A stretch of 12,956 bases of DNA from Flavobacteriales bacterium (GTDB taxonomy: Bacteria > Bacteroidota > Bacteroidia > Flavobacteriales_F > PHOS-HE28). Positions 1-7,838 of the stretch are shown one piece after another. The notes under the pieces are model-generated. The model was given only the letters and a program-made list of their open reading frames with translations. It had not been told where the DNA came from and searched no databases. Each line of letters starts with the position of its first letter. Positions within the stretch are counted from its first letter, which is position 1. A program made the translations under genes and the position numbers. The DNA lies in the NCBI GenBank assembly GCA_024640205.1, contig JAHEFL010000006.1, positions 1,962 through 14,917 of the forward strand, read 5' to 3'.

Positions 1-658
1 CCCTGATGTCGGGATCAAGGATCTTCTTCGTCTCCTGGACCAATTTCATCTCTTCCTTGGTATACCCGTTTTCCAGGAATACATCACAGCGCGGGATCAC
101 GTTCCGATCGATCTGGAACGGATAGACCATCTCCCCCTGGACGCCTCGCCGCTCGTTCTCCATTTGTTCCACCGCCTTCATACCGGTACCGGTCACACTC
201 TGATAGGTGGAAACTATGATCCGCTTCACCGTGAAGGCCCGATGCAACGGTGCCAGCGCGAGCACCATCTGAATGGTGCTGCAGTTCGGGTTGGCGATGA
301 TCCGGTCCTCCGCAGTGAGCAAATGGCCATTGATCTCAGGCACCACCAACTTCTTATCGGTAGCCATGCGCCATGCGCTGCTGTTGTCGATCACGGTACA
401 TCCTGCTTCCACGAAGCGCGGCGCCCATTCCAGGGAGACACTTCCACCGGCGGAAAAGAGGGCTATATCCGGTTTGGCCGATAGCGCGGTGTCCATCCCG
501 ACCACCGGGATTTCTTTTCCCTTGAACCGCACCGTACGACCTGCAGCCCGATCGCTGGCAACGGGCACCAACTCCGTAACTGGAAGGCCACGCTCCTCCA
601 GCACCTTCAACATGACACCACCGACCATTCCGGTGGCACCGACCACTGCGACTTTCAT
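1..658 (-). CDS. asd: Aspartate-semialdehyde dehydrogenase, N-terminal 219 residues (cut by window edge)
   Basis: The enzyme reduces aspartyl-4-phosphate to aspartate-semialdehyde with NADPH in the cytoplasm, the branch point to lysine/diaminopimelate, threonine and methionine. The reverse strand is open from an ATG at 658 to the left edge with no stop, so the C-terminal third is missing. The N-terminus MKVAVVGATGMVGGVML carries the NADP-binding glycine motif (GATGMVG, residues 7-13). The catalytic cysteine is in NPNCSTIQ (Cys126), and the active-site glutamine is probably Gln154 in STYQSVTGTG. The substrate-binding Arg and His expected further on lie outside the window. The ATG gives the canonical family N-terminus, so the start is secure. 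The gene diverges from the lamin-tail gene at 712, with 53 bases between the two starts. The visible part is intact, with no frameshift. Confidence 0.96.
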   Translation of the reverse strand, partial: MKVAVVGATGMVGGVMLKVLEERGLPVTELVPVASDRAAGRTVRFKGKEIPVVGMDTALSAKPDIALFSAGGSVSLEWAPRFVEAGCTVIDNSSAWRMATDKKLVVPEINGHLLTAEDRIIANPNCSTIQMVLALAPLHRAFTVKRIIVSTYQSVTGTGMKAVEQMENERRGVQGEMVYPFQIDRNVIPRCDVFLENGYTKEEMKLVQETKKILDPDIR

Positions 659-684
659 GGGTTACCGCATCATTTAGAGGATGT

Positions 685-692
685 CGAAAGTA
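685..692 (-). promoter_or_regulatory. Candidate -7 element for asd
   Basis: The reverse strand reads TACTTTCG, one mismatch from the Bacteroidota -7 consensus TAnnTTTG, with 26 bases between it and the asd ATG. No good -33 TTG is visible at the usual distance. It lies one base from the forward-strand element at 694-701. It is called by position and similarity only. Confidence 0.35.
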
Positions 693-693
693 C

Positions 694-701
694 TACCTTT
701 C
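694..701 (+). promoter_or_regulatory. Candidate -7 element for the lamin-tail gene
   Basis: The forward strand reads TACCTTTC, one mismatch from TAnnTTTG, 10 bases before the ATG at 712. The -33 position holds only a weak ATTTA. A real promoter here would give a very short leader. No Shine-Dalgarno sequence is present. Confidence 0.33.
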
Positions 702-711
702 CGACCCTTCC

Positions 712-3342
712 ATGGGCACACAACGGTACGTATCCTTCGGTCTCGTTACGCTGACCTCTCTCCTGCTCGCGACCTCGCTCTTCGCACAGGTGAGCGATGG
801 GTTCGAGGATGGGGACTTCAGCGCTGATCCGGTTTGGAGCGGTGATGCAGACTTGTTCACAGTGGTCGATGATAGCGGGACCAAGATGCTGCGGAGCAAC
901 AGTCCCGGGGCGGCCACTTATCACTTGAGCACGCCCAGCACACTTGCGTCCGAAGCGCTCTGGGAATTCTTCCTGAACCTCCGGTTCGCGACCAGCGGCG
1001 CAAATTATGTGGATGTGTATCTCATGAGCCTGCAAGCGGACCTGAATTCCGCGCCGGATGGGTACTTCGTTCGGATCGGCGACACTCCTGACCAGATCGT
1101 GCTGTACAAACGTCAGGGAGGAGCAAATACGGCGCTTGCTTCGAGCCCAAGCGGAACCGTGGGTAGTAGCAGCAACAATCCGTTCCGGATCCGCGTGACA
1201 CGGGACCTTGACGACACCTGGACCCTGAGCTATGCCCCTGGTAGCTCCGGTGCGTTCGTGACCGCCGGCTCGATGATGGACAACACGTTCGCAGCCAGCA
1301 CCCATTTCGGCTTGCGGATCGTTCAAAGCTCAGCAGCTTCCGCGATCAATAACCACTTTTTCGACGACTTCGCCGCTGGACCGATCCCGGTGGATGAGAC
1401 AGCTCCGGCGATCCTGAGCCTTTTGGCATTGGACGAGCTTCATGTGGATGTCCAGTTCGACGAGCCTGTGGAGGAAGTCTCATCAGAAGATGCGAATAAT
1501 TACGATCTGATCCCTTTCAATAGCATAGCCATGGCGGAGCGCGATGCGGTCGATCCAGCCCTGGTCCACCTTACGCTGGACCTGCCCTTATCGAACGGCA
1601 ATACGTACACCCTGACAGTGAACGGAGTGATGGATCTGTCGGGCAACGCCGCGGATAATGTCATGGCGGACCTTCTTTATTTCGTTCCGGATGTACCGCA
1701 GTTCAGGGATGTGGTGATCAATGAATTCATGGCCGACCCCGACCCCGTCGTAGGGCTTCCCAATGCCGAGTACGTGGAGTTGTATAATGCCACGAACGAT
1801 AAATTCTTCGACCTCTCGGGATGGCGTTTCCTCACCTCGAGCAGTTCGGTGACCCTTCCATCCTACCCCCTGGGTCCGGGACAATTTGTCGTCCTCGTTT
1901 CGAACACAACGGCTCCGCTTTTTGCAGGCATTCCAAGTGTTCTGGGCCTGAGCAGTCTGCCCGGCCTCGTGAACGACGGTACAACGCTTACCCTGGAAGG
2001 CCCCGGAAATATTGTGCTGGACCAATTGAGCTACACGACCGCATGGTACCGCGATACCAACAAGGACGATGGCGGCTGGAGCCTGGAACAGATCAACCCG
2101 GTAACGCCATGCAGCAATTCGTCTAACTGGCGGGCATCGGTGGCGGCACAGGGGGGGACCCCGGGAGCGATCAACTCCGTCCTGGACCTCACTCCGGATA
2201 GCACTCCCCCAGCACTTCTGCAGGCTTTGCCTCTCTCTGCATCGCTGCTGGAACTCGTTTTCAGCGAAGGGATGAATGCTGCCAGCCTGATTTCGGGATC
2301 ATTTGTGATCACACCTTCGATCCCTGTTACACAGGTGAACCCACTCCCCCCTGCCCAACAACGTGTGCAGCTGACATTGGGCTCGGAAATGATCGAAGGT
2401 GTCACGTACACCATCACGGTGAGTGACGTGACCGATTGCCCGGGCAATCCCATCGGTGCTTCGAATAGCCTGCTCTTTGCGATACCACAGGAACAGGAAC
2501 CTGGGGATGTGGTGATAAATGAGCTTTTGCACAACCCGATCACAACAAGCGGCGAGTATGTGGAACTCTACAATCGCTCTGCAAAGGTGTTGAGTCTACA
2601 AGGATGGAAAATGGCCAATGTGAGCAATGATGTGATCGCCAACCCTGTCGTGATCACCACTGAACCATTGCTCTTCTTCCCGGGTGAATATTATTTGCTC
2701 ACAAGGAACCCGACCGTAACTGCAAGCCAATTCCCAGAAGGTCGTTCAGAGCGCTTCGTAACGGTGAACCTGCCGAGCTATACGAATGCGGAAGGAACCG
2801 TAGTGGTGCAGGACGGACAGAACGTGGTGATGGACATTTTCGCTTATGACGAGGACATGCACTTCCCCCTTCTGCAAAGCGTCAAGGGCGTGTCGCTGGA
2901 ACGACAGGATCCGGACAGGAGCACGGCCGACCGGACCAATTGGCACAGCGCCGCCGAGTATGTCGGATTCGGAACCCCTGGCTATGAGAACTCGCAATAC
3001 GCTCCAGCACCGGAACCTACTGGCGAAATGAATGTTGAGCCCGGCATCTTCAGCCCGGATAATGACGGATACCAGGATGTGCTCACCATCACTTACCGTT
3101 TCGACCAACCCGAATTCGTGGGTACCATGCGAGTATTCGACATTGCTGGCCGTGAAGTGCAGCGGCTCATGGACAACGAACTGCTCGGAATTTCCGGGGC
3201 CATAGCATGGGACGGCACCATGAATGATGGTAGCCTGGGACGCATGGGCGCCTACATCATCGGTTTTGAAGTGTATGATCTTACCGGGAACGTGCAGAAT
3301 CTGAAAAAGACGGTCACCCTTGCCCACTATTTGGACCGATGA
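712..3342 (+). CDS. Exported multidomain protein with two lamin-tail domains
   Basis: This 876-residue protein is predicted to be exported and to act at or outside the cell surface. Visible parts in order are: Sec signal peptide (about 1-26, hydrophobic run ending SLFAQ); a beta-rich concanavalin/LamG-like region (about 28-222); an SbsA-type Ig-like domain (about 228-327, starting DETAPAILSL); lamin-tail domain 1 (about 332-485, starting DVVINEFMADP with AEYVELYN); a second SbsA-like domain (about 497-592); lamin-tail domain 2 (about 598-760, DVVINELLHNP with GEYVELYN); and a C-terminal FlgD-like/CHU_C-like Ig domain (about 774-872, with FSPDNDGYQD, WDGTMNDG and GAYIIGFEVYD). No catalytic motif is seen, so a structural, adhesive or surface-binding role is inferred. 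The C-terminal domain resembles those of Bacteroidota secreted proteins but is not a clear type A sorting signal. The MORN lipoprotein gene follows after 12 bases, probably in the same transcript. Confidence 0.93.
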   Translation: MGTQRYVSFGLVTLTSLLLATSLFAQVSDGFEDGDFSADPVWSGDADLFTVVDDSGTKMLRSNSPGAATYHLSTPSTLASEALWEFFLNLRFATSGANYVDVYLMSLQADLNSAPDGYFVRIGDTPDQIVLYKRQGGANTALASSPSGTVGSSSNNPFRIRVTRDLDDTWTLSYAPGSSGAFVTAGSMMDNTFAASTHFGLRIVQSSAASAINNHFFDDFAAGPIPVDETAPAILSLLALDELHVDVQFDEPVEEVSSEDANNYDLIPFNSIAMAERDAVDPALVHLTLDLPLSNGNTYTLTVNGVMDLSGNAADNVMADLLYFVPDVPQFRDVVINEFMADPDPVVGLPNAEYVELYNATNDKFFDLSGWRFLTSSSSVTLPSYPLGPGQFVVLVSNTTAPLFAGIPSVLGLSSLPGLVNDGTTLTLEGPGNIVLDQLSYTTAWYRDTNKDDGGWSLEQINPVTPCSNSSNWRASVAAQGGTPGAINSVLDLTPDSTPPALLQALPLSASLLELVFSEGMNAASLISGSFVITPSIPVTQVNPLPPAQQRVQLTLGSEMIEGVTYTITVSDVTDCPGNPIGASNSLLFAIPQEQEPGDVVINELLHNPITTSGEYVELYNRSAKVLSLQGWKMANVSNDVIANPVVITTEPLLFFPGEYYLLTRNPTVTASQFPEGRSERFVTVNLPSYTNAEGTVVVQDGQNVVMDIFAYDEDMHFPLLQSVKGVSLERQDPDRSTADRTNWHSAAEYVGFGTPGYENSQYAPAPEPTGEMNVEPGIFSPDNDGYQDVLTITYRFDQPEFVGTMRVFDIAGREVQRLMDNELLGISGAIAWDGTMNDGSLGRMGAYIIGFEVYDLTGNVQNLKKTVTLAHYLDR

Positions 3343-3354
3343 CCCGGACTTGAA

Positions 3355-3822
3355 ATGGCCGCAGTTCGCTCTACTTTTCTCTTTCTGATCCTGTCGGGAT
3401 CGATATTCATGCTCTCGGCTGGATGTGGTGAGCGTCCTTCTACCTCACCCGACGTCACCGGATCGGTGGCTGCGGATAGCGGCATGGCAGCAGCATTCAC
3501 GGATGGCATGCAGGAGATCATGGGGCAGGATGGCAGCCTGCTCATGAAAGGCGAACTACAGGGCGGGAAGAGGCAGGGCCCATGGGCCTCCTATTTCCCG
3601 ACCGGGATGGTCCGCAGCCGTGCGATCTATGAAAAGGGCCTTCAGGTGGGGGCGACGGAGGTATTCCATGAGAACGGTTCCATCTATTACTCCGGCCAGT
3701 ACCACCTGGACAAACCTGTCGGTGAATGGCGGTTCCATGATCCGGAAGGCAACCTGGTGAAGACCGTGCTCTATGACAGCACAGGGACGATCCTGCAGCA
3801 ACAAGCCGTACCGGATCGTTGA
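3355..3822 (+). CDS. MORN-repeat lipoprotein
   Basis: This 155-residue protein starts with a lipoprotein signal whose lipobox LSAGC places the lipidated cysteine at residue 24. It is therefore predicted to be membrane-anchored in the envelope. After a Ser/Ala-rich linker, residues about 62-136 hold about three MORN-2-type units of the form G-x-x-x-G-x-W/x-x-F/Y-x-x-x-G, for example GKRQGPWASYFPTG, GATEVFHENGSIYYSG and PVGEWRFHDPEGN. Such repeats form beta-hairpin stacks, and the bacterial lipoprotein versions have no established common function. Database names such as 'YwqK family antitoxin' for such proteins should not be taken as function. It follows the lamin-tail gene by 12 bases, has no Shine-Dalgarno sequence and probably shares that gene's promoter. 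Its partner is unknown. Confidence 0.87.
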   Translation: MAAVRSTFLFLILSGSIFMLSAGCGERPSTSPDVTGSVAADSGMAAAFTDGMQEIMGQDGSLLMKGELQGGKRQGPWASYFPTGMVRSRAIYEKGLQVGATEVFHENGSIYYSGQYHLDKPVGEWRFHDPEGNLVKTVLYDSTGTILQQQAVPDR

Positions 3823-3835
3823 TCGATCGTTGATC
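3814..3835 (+). repeat. Perfect 11-bp tandem repeat across the stop codon
   Basis: GATCGTTGATC occurs twice head to tail (3814-3824 and 3825-3835). The first copy contains the TGA stop of the MORN lipoprotein gene and the second is untranslated. It most likely arose by slippage. No function is apparent. Confidence 0.85.
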
Positions 3836-4022
3836 GGTGTTCGGGACCATTGCCCGCTACGTTCCGCGTTACCCTATATCTGGCCCCGTTCACCCCATAG
3901 GACACGGCATCGCGGGGAATGGCAGTGATACGCGGAAGGATGAACTGTCAACAGCCGGTTGGAGGCTTGGTGATACGGTAACTTCACGGCCTCGTTGATC
4001 CAGCACCACCCGATCTTCTGAA
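3823..4022. other. 200-bp gap before dnaG, weak promoter candidates only
   Basis: No credible gene is seen here. Two weak promoter candidates for dnaG are visible. One is TATATCTG (3875-3882), with a TTG at 3850-3852 and 22 bases between. The other is TAACTTCA (3979-3986), with a TTG at 3959-3961 and 17 bases between. Each differs from the TAnnTTTG consensus and neither spacing is ideal. No hairpin terminator for the upstream lipoprotein gene was found by eye. Confidence 0.3.
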
Positions 4023-5972
4023 ATGATCGCTCCCCAGGCCATCCAGCAGGTAAAGGACGCTATGCGCGTGGACGAGGTCGTGGGCGAATTCGTTGCACTG
4101 AAGAAGAAAGGTCCACGCTTTCTGGGTCTCTGTCCGTTCCACAACGAGAAGACCCCGTCCTTCAATGTGACACCACAGCTCGGTATCTATAAATGCTTTG
4201 GTTGTGGCGAGGCCGGTGATGCCATCACTTTCCTCCAGAAGCATGAGCACCTGAGCTATTTGGAAGCCATCAAATGGCTGGCTAAGCGCTACCAGGTGGA
4301 GTTGCCGGAGGAGGAAGCCACACCGGAGCAACAACTGGAACAGAGCGAGCGCGAAGCGCTTGCGGTCGTGCAGCAGTGGGCGCTGAACTGGAGCGTGGAT
4401 CAATTGTGGAACAGCGAGGAGGGGAAGCGGATAGCGCTTACTTACTTCCAAGAGCGAGGCTTCAGCGATGAGACGATCAAGGCCTTTCAGCTGGGCTATG
4501 TTCCGGAACAAGGGAGTGGCTTCGCGAGTGCGGCTCTGGCCCATGGATTCTCCGCCGAGAACCTTGAAAAAGCGGGTTGGATAAAACGTAGGGAGGACGG
4601 AACGGCATGGGATTTCTTCACCGGCAGGGTCACGTTCCCCATCCTGGGCTTGAGCGGGCAGCCGATCGCTTTCGGGGCACGAACGCTGAAAAGTGATAAG
4701 AAGCTTCCGAAGTATTTCAACAGCCCGGAAAGCGTTCTCTACAACAAGAGCCGATCGCTATACGGAGTTTACCAGGCCAAGAAGTCCATTGTTGAGCAGG
4801 AGCTCTGCTATCTGGTGGAAGGCTATACCGATGTGATCGGTCTGCATCAGGCGGGTATAGCCAATGTGGTCGCGAGCAGTGGCACCAGCCTGACCGAGGA
4901 GCAGGTCCGGCTGATCAAACGCTACGCCCCGACGGTCTGCATCCTGTACGATGGTGACGCTGCGGGTATGAAGGCCAGCTTGCGTGGCATCGACCTGGTA
5001 TTGAAGGAGGGCCTGAACGTGAAGGTGGTGACCTTCCCCGATGGTGAAGACCCGGATAGCTATGCAAGGCAGCACTCTTCGAGCGAGGTCCTGGAACATT
5101 TGTCGAGCAGCGCGCAGGATTTCCTTGTCTTCAAGACGGGGCTGCTCATGGCCGACTCGGGTGACGACCCTGTGAAGAAGGCGGCTGCGATCCACGAGAT
5201 CGTGGAGAGCATGGCCTTGGTGCCGGACCAGGTGCTGCGGTCCCTCTATGTGCAACAATGCAGCCGCTTGTTGCAGATCAGCGAGCAAGCACTGATCAGT
5301 GAAATGAACAAGGTGCTGCGCAAGCAGTACCGCAAGAAGCTTGGTGGTGAGTCTTACGTTCCTGAAGATGCCCTTGCTCCCGAGCAAGCACCTCCGCAAC
5401 CCGTGTTGGAGGACCTCGGCACCACGCCCCAGGAACGTGATCTGCTACGCCTGCTGCTTGCTTACGGGCACCGACGGATACCGGATCCCTTCGATGAGGA
5501 GAAAGAGGATACTGAGCCGCCACTCATCAGTCTGGCAGAGCTGATGTTCGAAATGCTCGCAACGGATGAGATCCTGTTCGATGATCCCTTGTTCCGTGAG
5601 ATCTACCTGGACTATCGTCACTACAGGAACCTGGGCCAGGAGCGGGAATCGATACATTATCTGCAGCATGAGAATGATACCTGGCAGCACATGGCCATTG
5701 ATCTGCTGACCGAACGCCACGTGCTCAGCGCGAATTGGAAGGACCGCCACAAGATCCATGTCAAGCTGGAGGAGGAATCCCTGTTCAATGCCCTGGAAGA
5801 GGCCATCGATATCCTGAAGGAACGACGCTTGGACCGCATGTTGAAGGAACTCGACGTGAAGCTCGAGGACGCCTCGTTCGAGGACCAACTCTTGATCCTG
5901 GCTGAAAAGAACAACCTCTTGCCTGTAAAGCTTAAACTGGCTAAAAAGACCGGCCGGGTCATCGTCAGTTAA
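4023..5972 (+). CDS. dnaG: DNA primase DnaG
   Basis: DnaG synthesises the RNA primers for lagging-strand replication and is recruited by the replicative helicase. The 649-residue length is normal for the family. The N-terminal CHC2 zinc finger is complete, with ligands Cys37, His40, Cys58 and Cys61 (LCPFHNEKTPSF ... YKCFGCGEAGD). The catalytic core is at about 105-430. Its TOPRIM fold carries EGYTD (Glu266), the metal-binding DGDAAG (Asp310, Asp312) and DPDS (Asp343, Asp345). The C-terminal helicase-interaction region (about 430-649) is poorly conserved, as is usual. An in-frame TGA at 3996-3998 with no other start between makes ATG 4023 the start. The flanking genes here are not rpsU or rpoD, so the enterobacterial rpsU-dnaG-rpoD operon is not present. 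The gene converges with the PA-domain gene, with 9 bases between the stops and no visible terminator hairpin. Confidence 0.98.
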   Translation: MIAPQAIQQVKDAMRVDEVVGEFVALKKKGPRFLGLCPFHNEKTPSFNVTPQLGIYKCFGCGEAGDAITFLQKHEHLSYLEAIKWLAKRYQVELPEEEATPEQQLEQSEREALAVVQQWALNWSVDQLWNSEEGKRIALTYFQERGFSDETIKAFQLGYVPEQGSGFASAALAHGFSAENLEKAGWIKRREDGTAWDFFTGRVTFPILGLSGQPIAFGARTLKSDKKLPKYFNSPESVLYNKSRSLYGVYQAKKSIVEQELCYLVEGYTDVIGLHQAGIANVVASSGTSLTEEQVRLIKRYAPTVCILYDGDAAGMKASLRGIDLVLKEGLNVKVVTFPDGEDPDSYARQHSSSEVLEHLSSSAQDFLVFKTGLLMADSGDDPVKKAAAIHEIVESMALVPDQVLRSLYVQQCSRLLQISEQALISEMNKVLRKQYRKKLGGESYVPEDALAPEQAPPQPVLEDLGTTPQERDLLRLLLAYGHRRIPDPFDEEKEDTEPPLISLAELMFEMLATDEILFDDPLFREIYLDYRHYRNLGQERESIHYLQHENDTWQHMAIDLLTERHVLSANWKDRHKIHVKLEEESLFNALEEAIDILKERRLDRMLKELDVKLEDASFEDQLLILAEKNNLLPVKLKLAKKTGRVIVS

Positions 5973-5981
5973 CCCAGTGTT

Positions 5982-7682
5982 CTACTCCAGAATGATGCGT
6001 CCTGAAGCCTGTCCCGCGGCGCTTCGCAAAGTGATCGCATAAACGCCACGGGCTTCGCCACGAAGGTCCATCGTCACGATATCGCTGGTCACCTGCATGG
6101 TCCTGACTACCCGCCCGGTCACGTCGCTGACCGTTATCCAGCCCGGCAAATGCCCGTTCAGGGAGATCTGGAAAATGCCCGTGCTGGGGTTCGGATAGGA
6201 CCTGAGTGGTTGAGCCTCCAACTCAGTAATGCCGATCATGGTCGCGTCGGCCATGCGCACTGAAATGGCTGGTACCGGGCCTCCGACAAATCCCCCGATG
6301 AACCAGGTCTCCCCGTTCCGGCTCGGCGAGATCGGCTGATCATAGACCTGCTCGTTGGTGGCATAGTGCAGATCCTCATTGTACCCGAAGAACATATCAT
6401 TGTCGAGGGTCGTTACGCAGAACAGGTAGCGTAGATCATCCTGCAGCAGGATCGGTTCCTCGAACGGAACGTAGACGCTGATCGCATTGGTGTCGGCATC
6501 CGGGAAGTATTCCGCGTTGGCCATTTGAAAGAGCTGCGATACGTTGAAGTTCGGGTCGCTCAGTCCCGTGAATTCATCGAGCCACTGGTGCACCCTCACC
6601 GAAAGGACCGTACCCTCCAAGGTCGCTGGTGCATTCTTAAGTGCATGAAGGTGGACCCCTTCCACCGCAATGCGGGATGCATTGGGATCCCTGAAGTGGA
6701 CACAACTCTCATATTCCCCATTGGGTGTCGCAGGTTGAATGCCGATGGTCGTGGCCGGCTCCTGGGTCCCTGACGCCAAAGGCACGAGACTGAAATGATC
6801 GCCGATGTGGAACGGGACCAGGAACGCATTATCCGCCATGTGCTGGTCGTTACCCGGAATCGAAAGGGAATATTCCAGTTGGTAGTTCCCTGAGTATCCA
6901 TTCTGGAAAAAATCCGGCAGAACGATAAAGGCGCTATCCCCGGACCCGATGCTCGCCGAAGGAGAGACCTCATCGTACAACACCACGCCATCCTGCTCGA
7001 TCACCGCCCGAAGCAAAAGGTCCTTGCGGTTGTTCTGTCCATAATTATGGACCCATGCGGCCACCTCAACATGGTATTCATCCGATGTGGTCGTCAACAA
7101 TTCCGGATACGCCAGGCTTCTTGGCATCAGGATCCCCGTGCGGTGGAACCCTACATCATCCATATAGTATCCGTTCTTGTTACCCATTAGCACGGTCACT
7201 TCGGACCCGACTTCCATGGTACTTCGGAAGAGTTCACCATCGGCCTTTGTGCATTGGAAAACTGGAATGTTCACTTGTTCGCCCAAGGATCCGGCTCCCA
7301 TATCCGAAGGGATGCCGTTCACGTTGTTGATGATAAGGACAGCGATAGCCCCTGCATCCTGGCAGAACTTGGCCTTCAGCGAATAATCGCAGGTGCCCCG
7401 GTAAAGAAGAGCCACCTTGCCGGCCAGAGCGGAAGGATCGATCACGGGAACACAGACCAGGCTATCGGCTTCAGAGCCGTCCGAAGCCAGCACCAGAGTG
7501 CCTATCACTCGGTGCGCGGGATCCTGCATATCAGGCGTGTTCCAAGATCCGACCTGAGGTTCGGCCCAAGTATGCGCGTAGGATCCGATCAAGCCAGGGG
7601 GGGCCAGCACGTCAACGGTCACCTGCGCTTGAAGAAGGGTGGTCATGAACAGGGTCAGTGCGGAGCTTAGGATCGTTCTCAT
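5982..7682 (-). CDS. Secreted PA-domain protein with T9SS type A sorting domain
   Basis: This 566-residue protein starts with a Sec signal peptide (about 1-20, ending LLQAQ). Residues about 25-165 match the protease-associated domain, with GKVALLYRGTCDYSLKAKF, AGAIAVLIINN and the IPVF strand. In secreted peptidases this domain is an accessory that controls substrate access. The middle part (about 170-485) is beta-rich and I do not recognise it. No zinc-peptidase HExxH or serine-protease GxSxG motif is evident. The C-terminus (about 492-566) is a typical type A sorting domain, with YPNPSTGIFQI, then VSDVTGRVVR, GVYAITL and a final GRIILE. The protein is therefore predicted to cross the outer membrane through T9SS, with the domain removed and the protein anchored or released. 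Its ATG precedes a good signal peptide. I found no convincing promoter motif upstream on this strand. Confidence 0.93.
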   Translation of the reverse strand: MRTILSSALTLFMTTLLQAQVTVDVLAPPGLIGSYAHTWAEPQVGSWNTPDMQDPAHRVIGTLVLASDGSEADSLVCVPVIDPSALAGKVALLYRGTCDYSLKAKFCQDAGAIAVLIINNVNGIPSDMGAGSLGEQVNIPVFQCTKADGELFRSTMEVGSEVTVLMGNKNGYYMDDVGFHRTGILMPRSLAYPELLTTTSDEYHVEVAAWVHNYGQNNRKDLLLRAVIEQDGVVLYDEVSPSASIGSGDSAFIVLPDFFQNGYSGNYQLEYSLSIPGNDQHMADNAFLVPFHIGDHFSLVPLASGTQEPATTIGIQPATPNGEYESCVHFRDPNASRIAVEGVHLHALKNAPATLEGTVLSVRVHQWLDEFTGLSDPNFNVSQLFQMANAEYFPDADTNAISVYVPFEEPILLQDDLRYLFCVTTLDNDMFFGYNEDLHYATNEQVYDQPISPSRNGETWFIGGFVGGPVPAISVRMADATMIGITELEAQPLRSYPNPSTGIFQISLNGHLPGWITVSDVTGRVVRTMQVTSDIVTMDLRGEARGVYAITLRSAAGQASGRIILE

Positions 7683-7838
7683 GGCGTTCGGGTTTTGGTG
7701 ATCGCTTGTCTAAGGGACGGCCTAGAACGCCAATTGGATACAGATTCTGTGACCGTTGGTTGCGGAAGGGATGCAGGGGAGAAAGGAGCCTACTTTCCGT
7801 CCTTTCCTCAACCGTTCATCCGCGCCTACCTTCGTTTC
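7683..7838. other. Divergent intergenic region between PA-domain gene and CDF gene
   Basis: These 156 bases separate two divergent starts. The forward reading frame of the transporter is open back to about 7695, but the family N-terminus and the His-rich tail fit an ATG at 7839. The region holds the promoter candidate at 7827-7834, a second weaker forward box TACTTTCC at 7791-7798, and a 7-bp inverted repeat (7683-7689 with 7725-7731). Nothing else is recognised. Confidence 0.4.
7827..7834 (+). promoter_or_regulatory. Candidate -7 element for the CDF transporter gene
   Basis: TACCTTCG lies 4 bases before the ATG at 7839. It is identical to the box before the OmpA-family gene. The -33 position offers only TTTC (7803-7806). 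If used, transcription would begin at or next to the start codon, giving a leaderless or nearly leaderless mRNA. Confidence 0.4.

Noticed and set aside
670..1326. Long reverse-strand frame under the lamin-tail gene (218 residues), and similar ones at 1588-2025, 2031-2543 and 2746-3327
   Set aside because: They lie wholly or almost wholly inside a gene with clear domains on the other strand and give low-complexity products with no family features. They are shadows of a G+C-rich coding sequence.
3355..3822. Possible antitoxin of a toxin-antitoxin pair (YwqK-like label)
   Set aside because: The lipobox puts the protein in the envelope, and no toxin gene lies next to it. The label reflects only MORN-repeat similarity.
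4758..5399. Reverse-strand frame of 213 residues inside dnaG
   Set aside because: It overlaps the conserved TOPRIM region of dnaG, and its product has no recognisable motif.
5973..5981. Bidirectional terminator between convergent dnaG and PA-domain genes
   Set aside because: Only 9 bases lie between the stops, and no hairpin or T-run is visible there or just inside the genes.
7254..7670. Forward frame of 138 residues opposite the PA-domain gene
   Set aside because: It is antisense to the PA domain and signal peptide of a well-supported gene, with no independent support.
7683..7731. 7-bp inverted repeat (GGCGTTC / GAACGCC) near the PA-domain gene start
   Set aside because: The arms are short and 35 bases apart. 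This is expected by chance and is neither a terminator nor a convincing operator.
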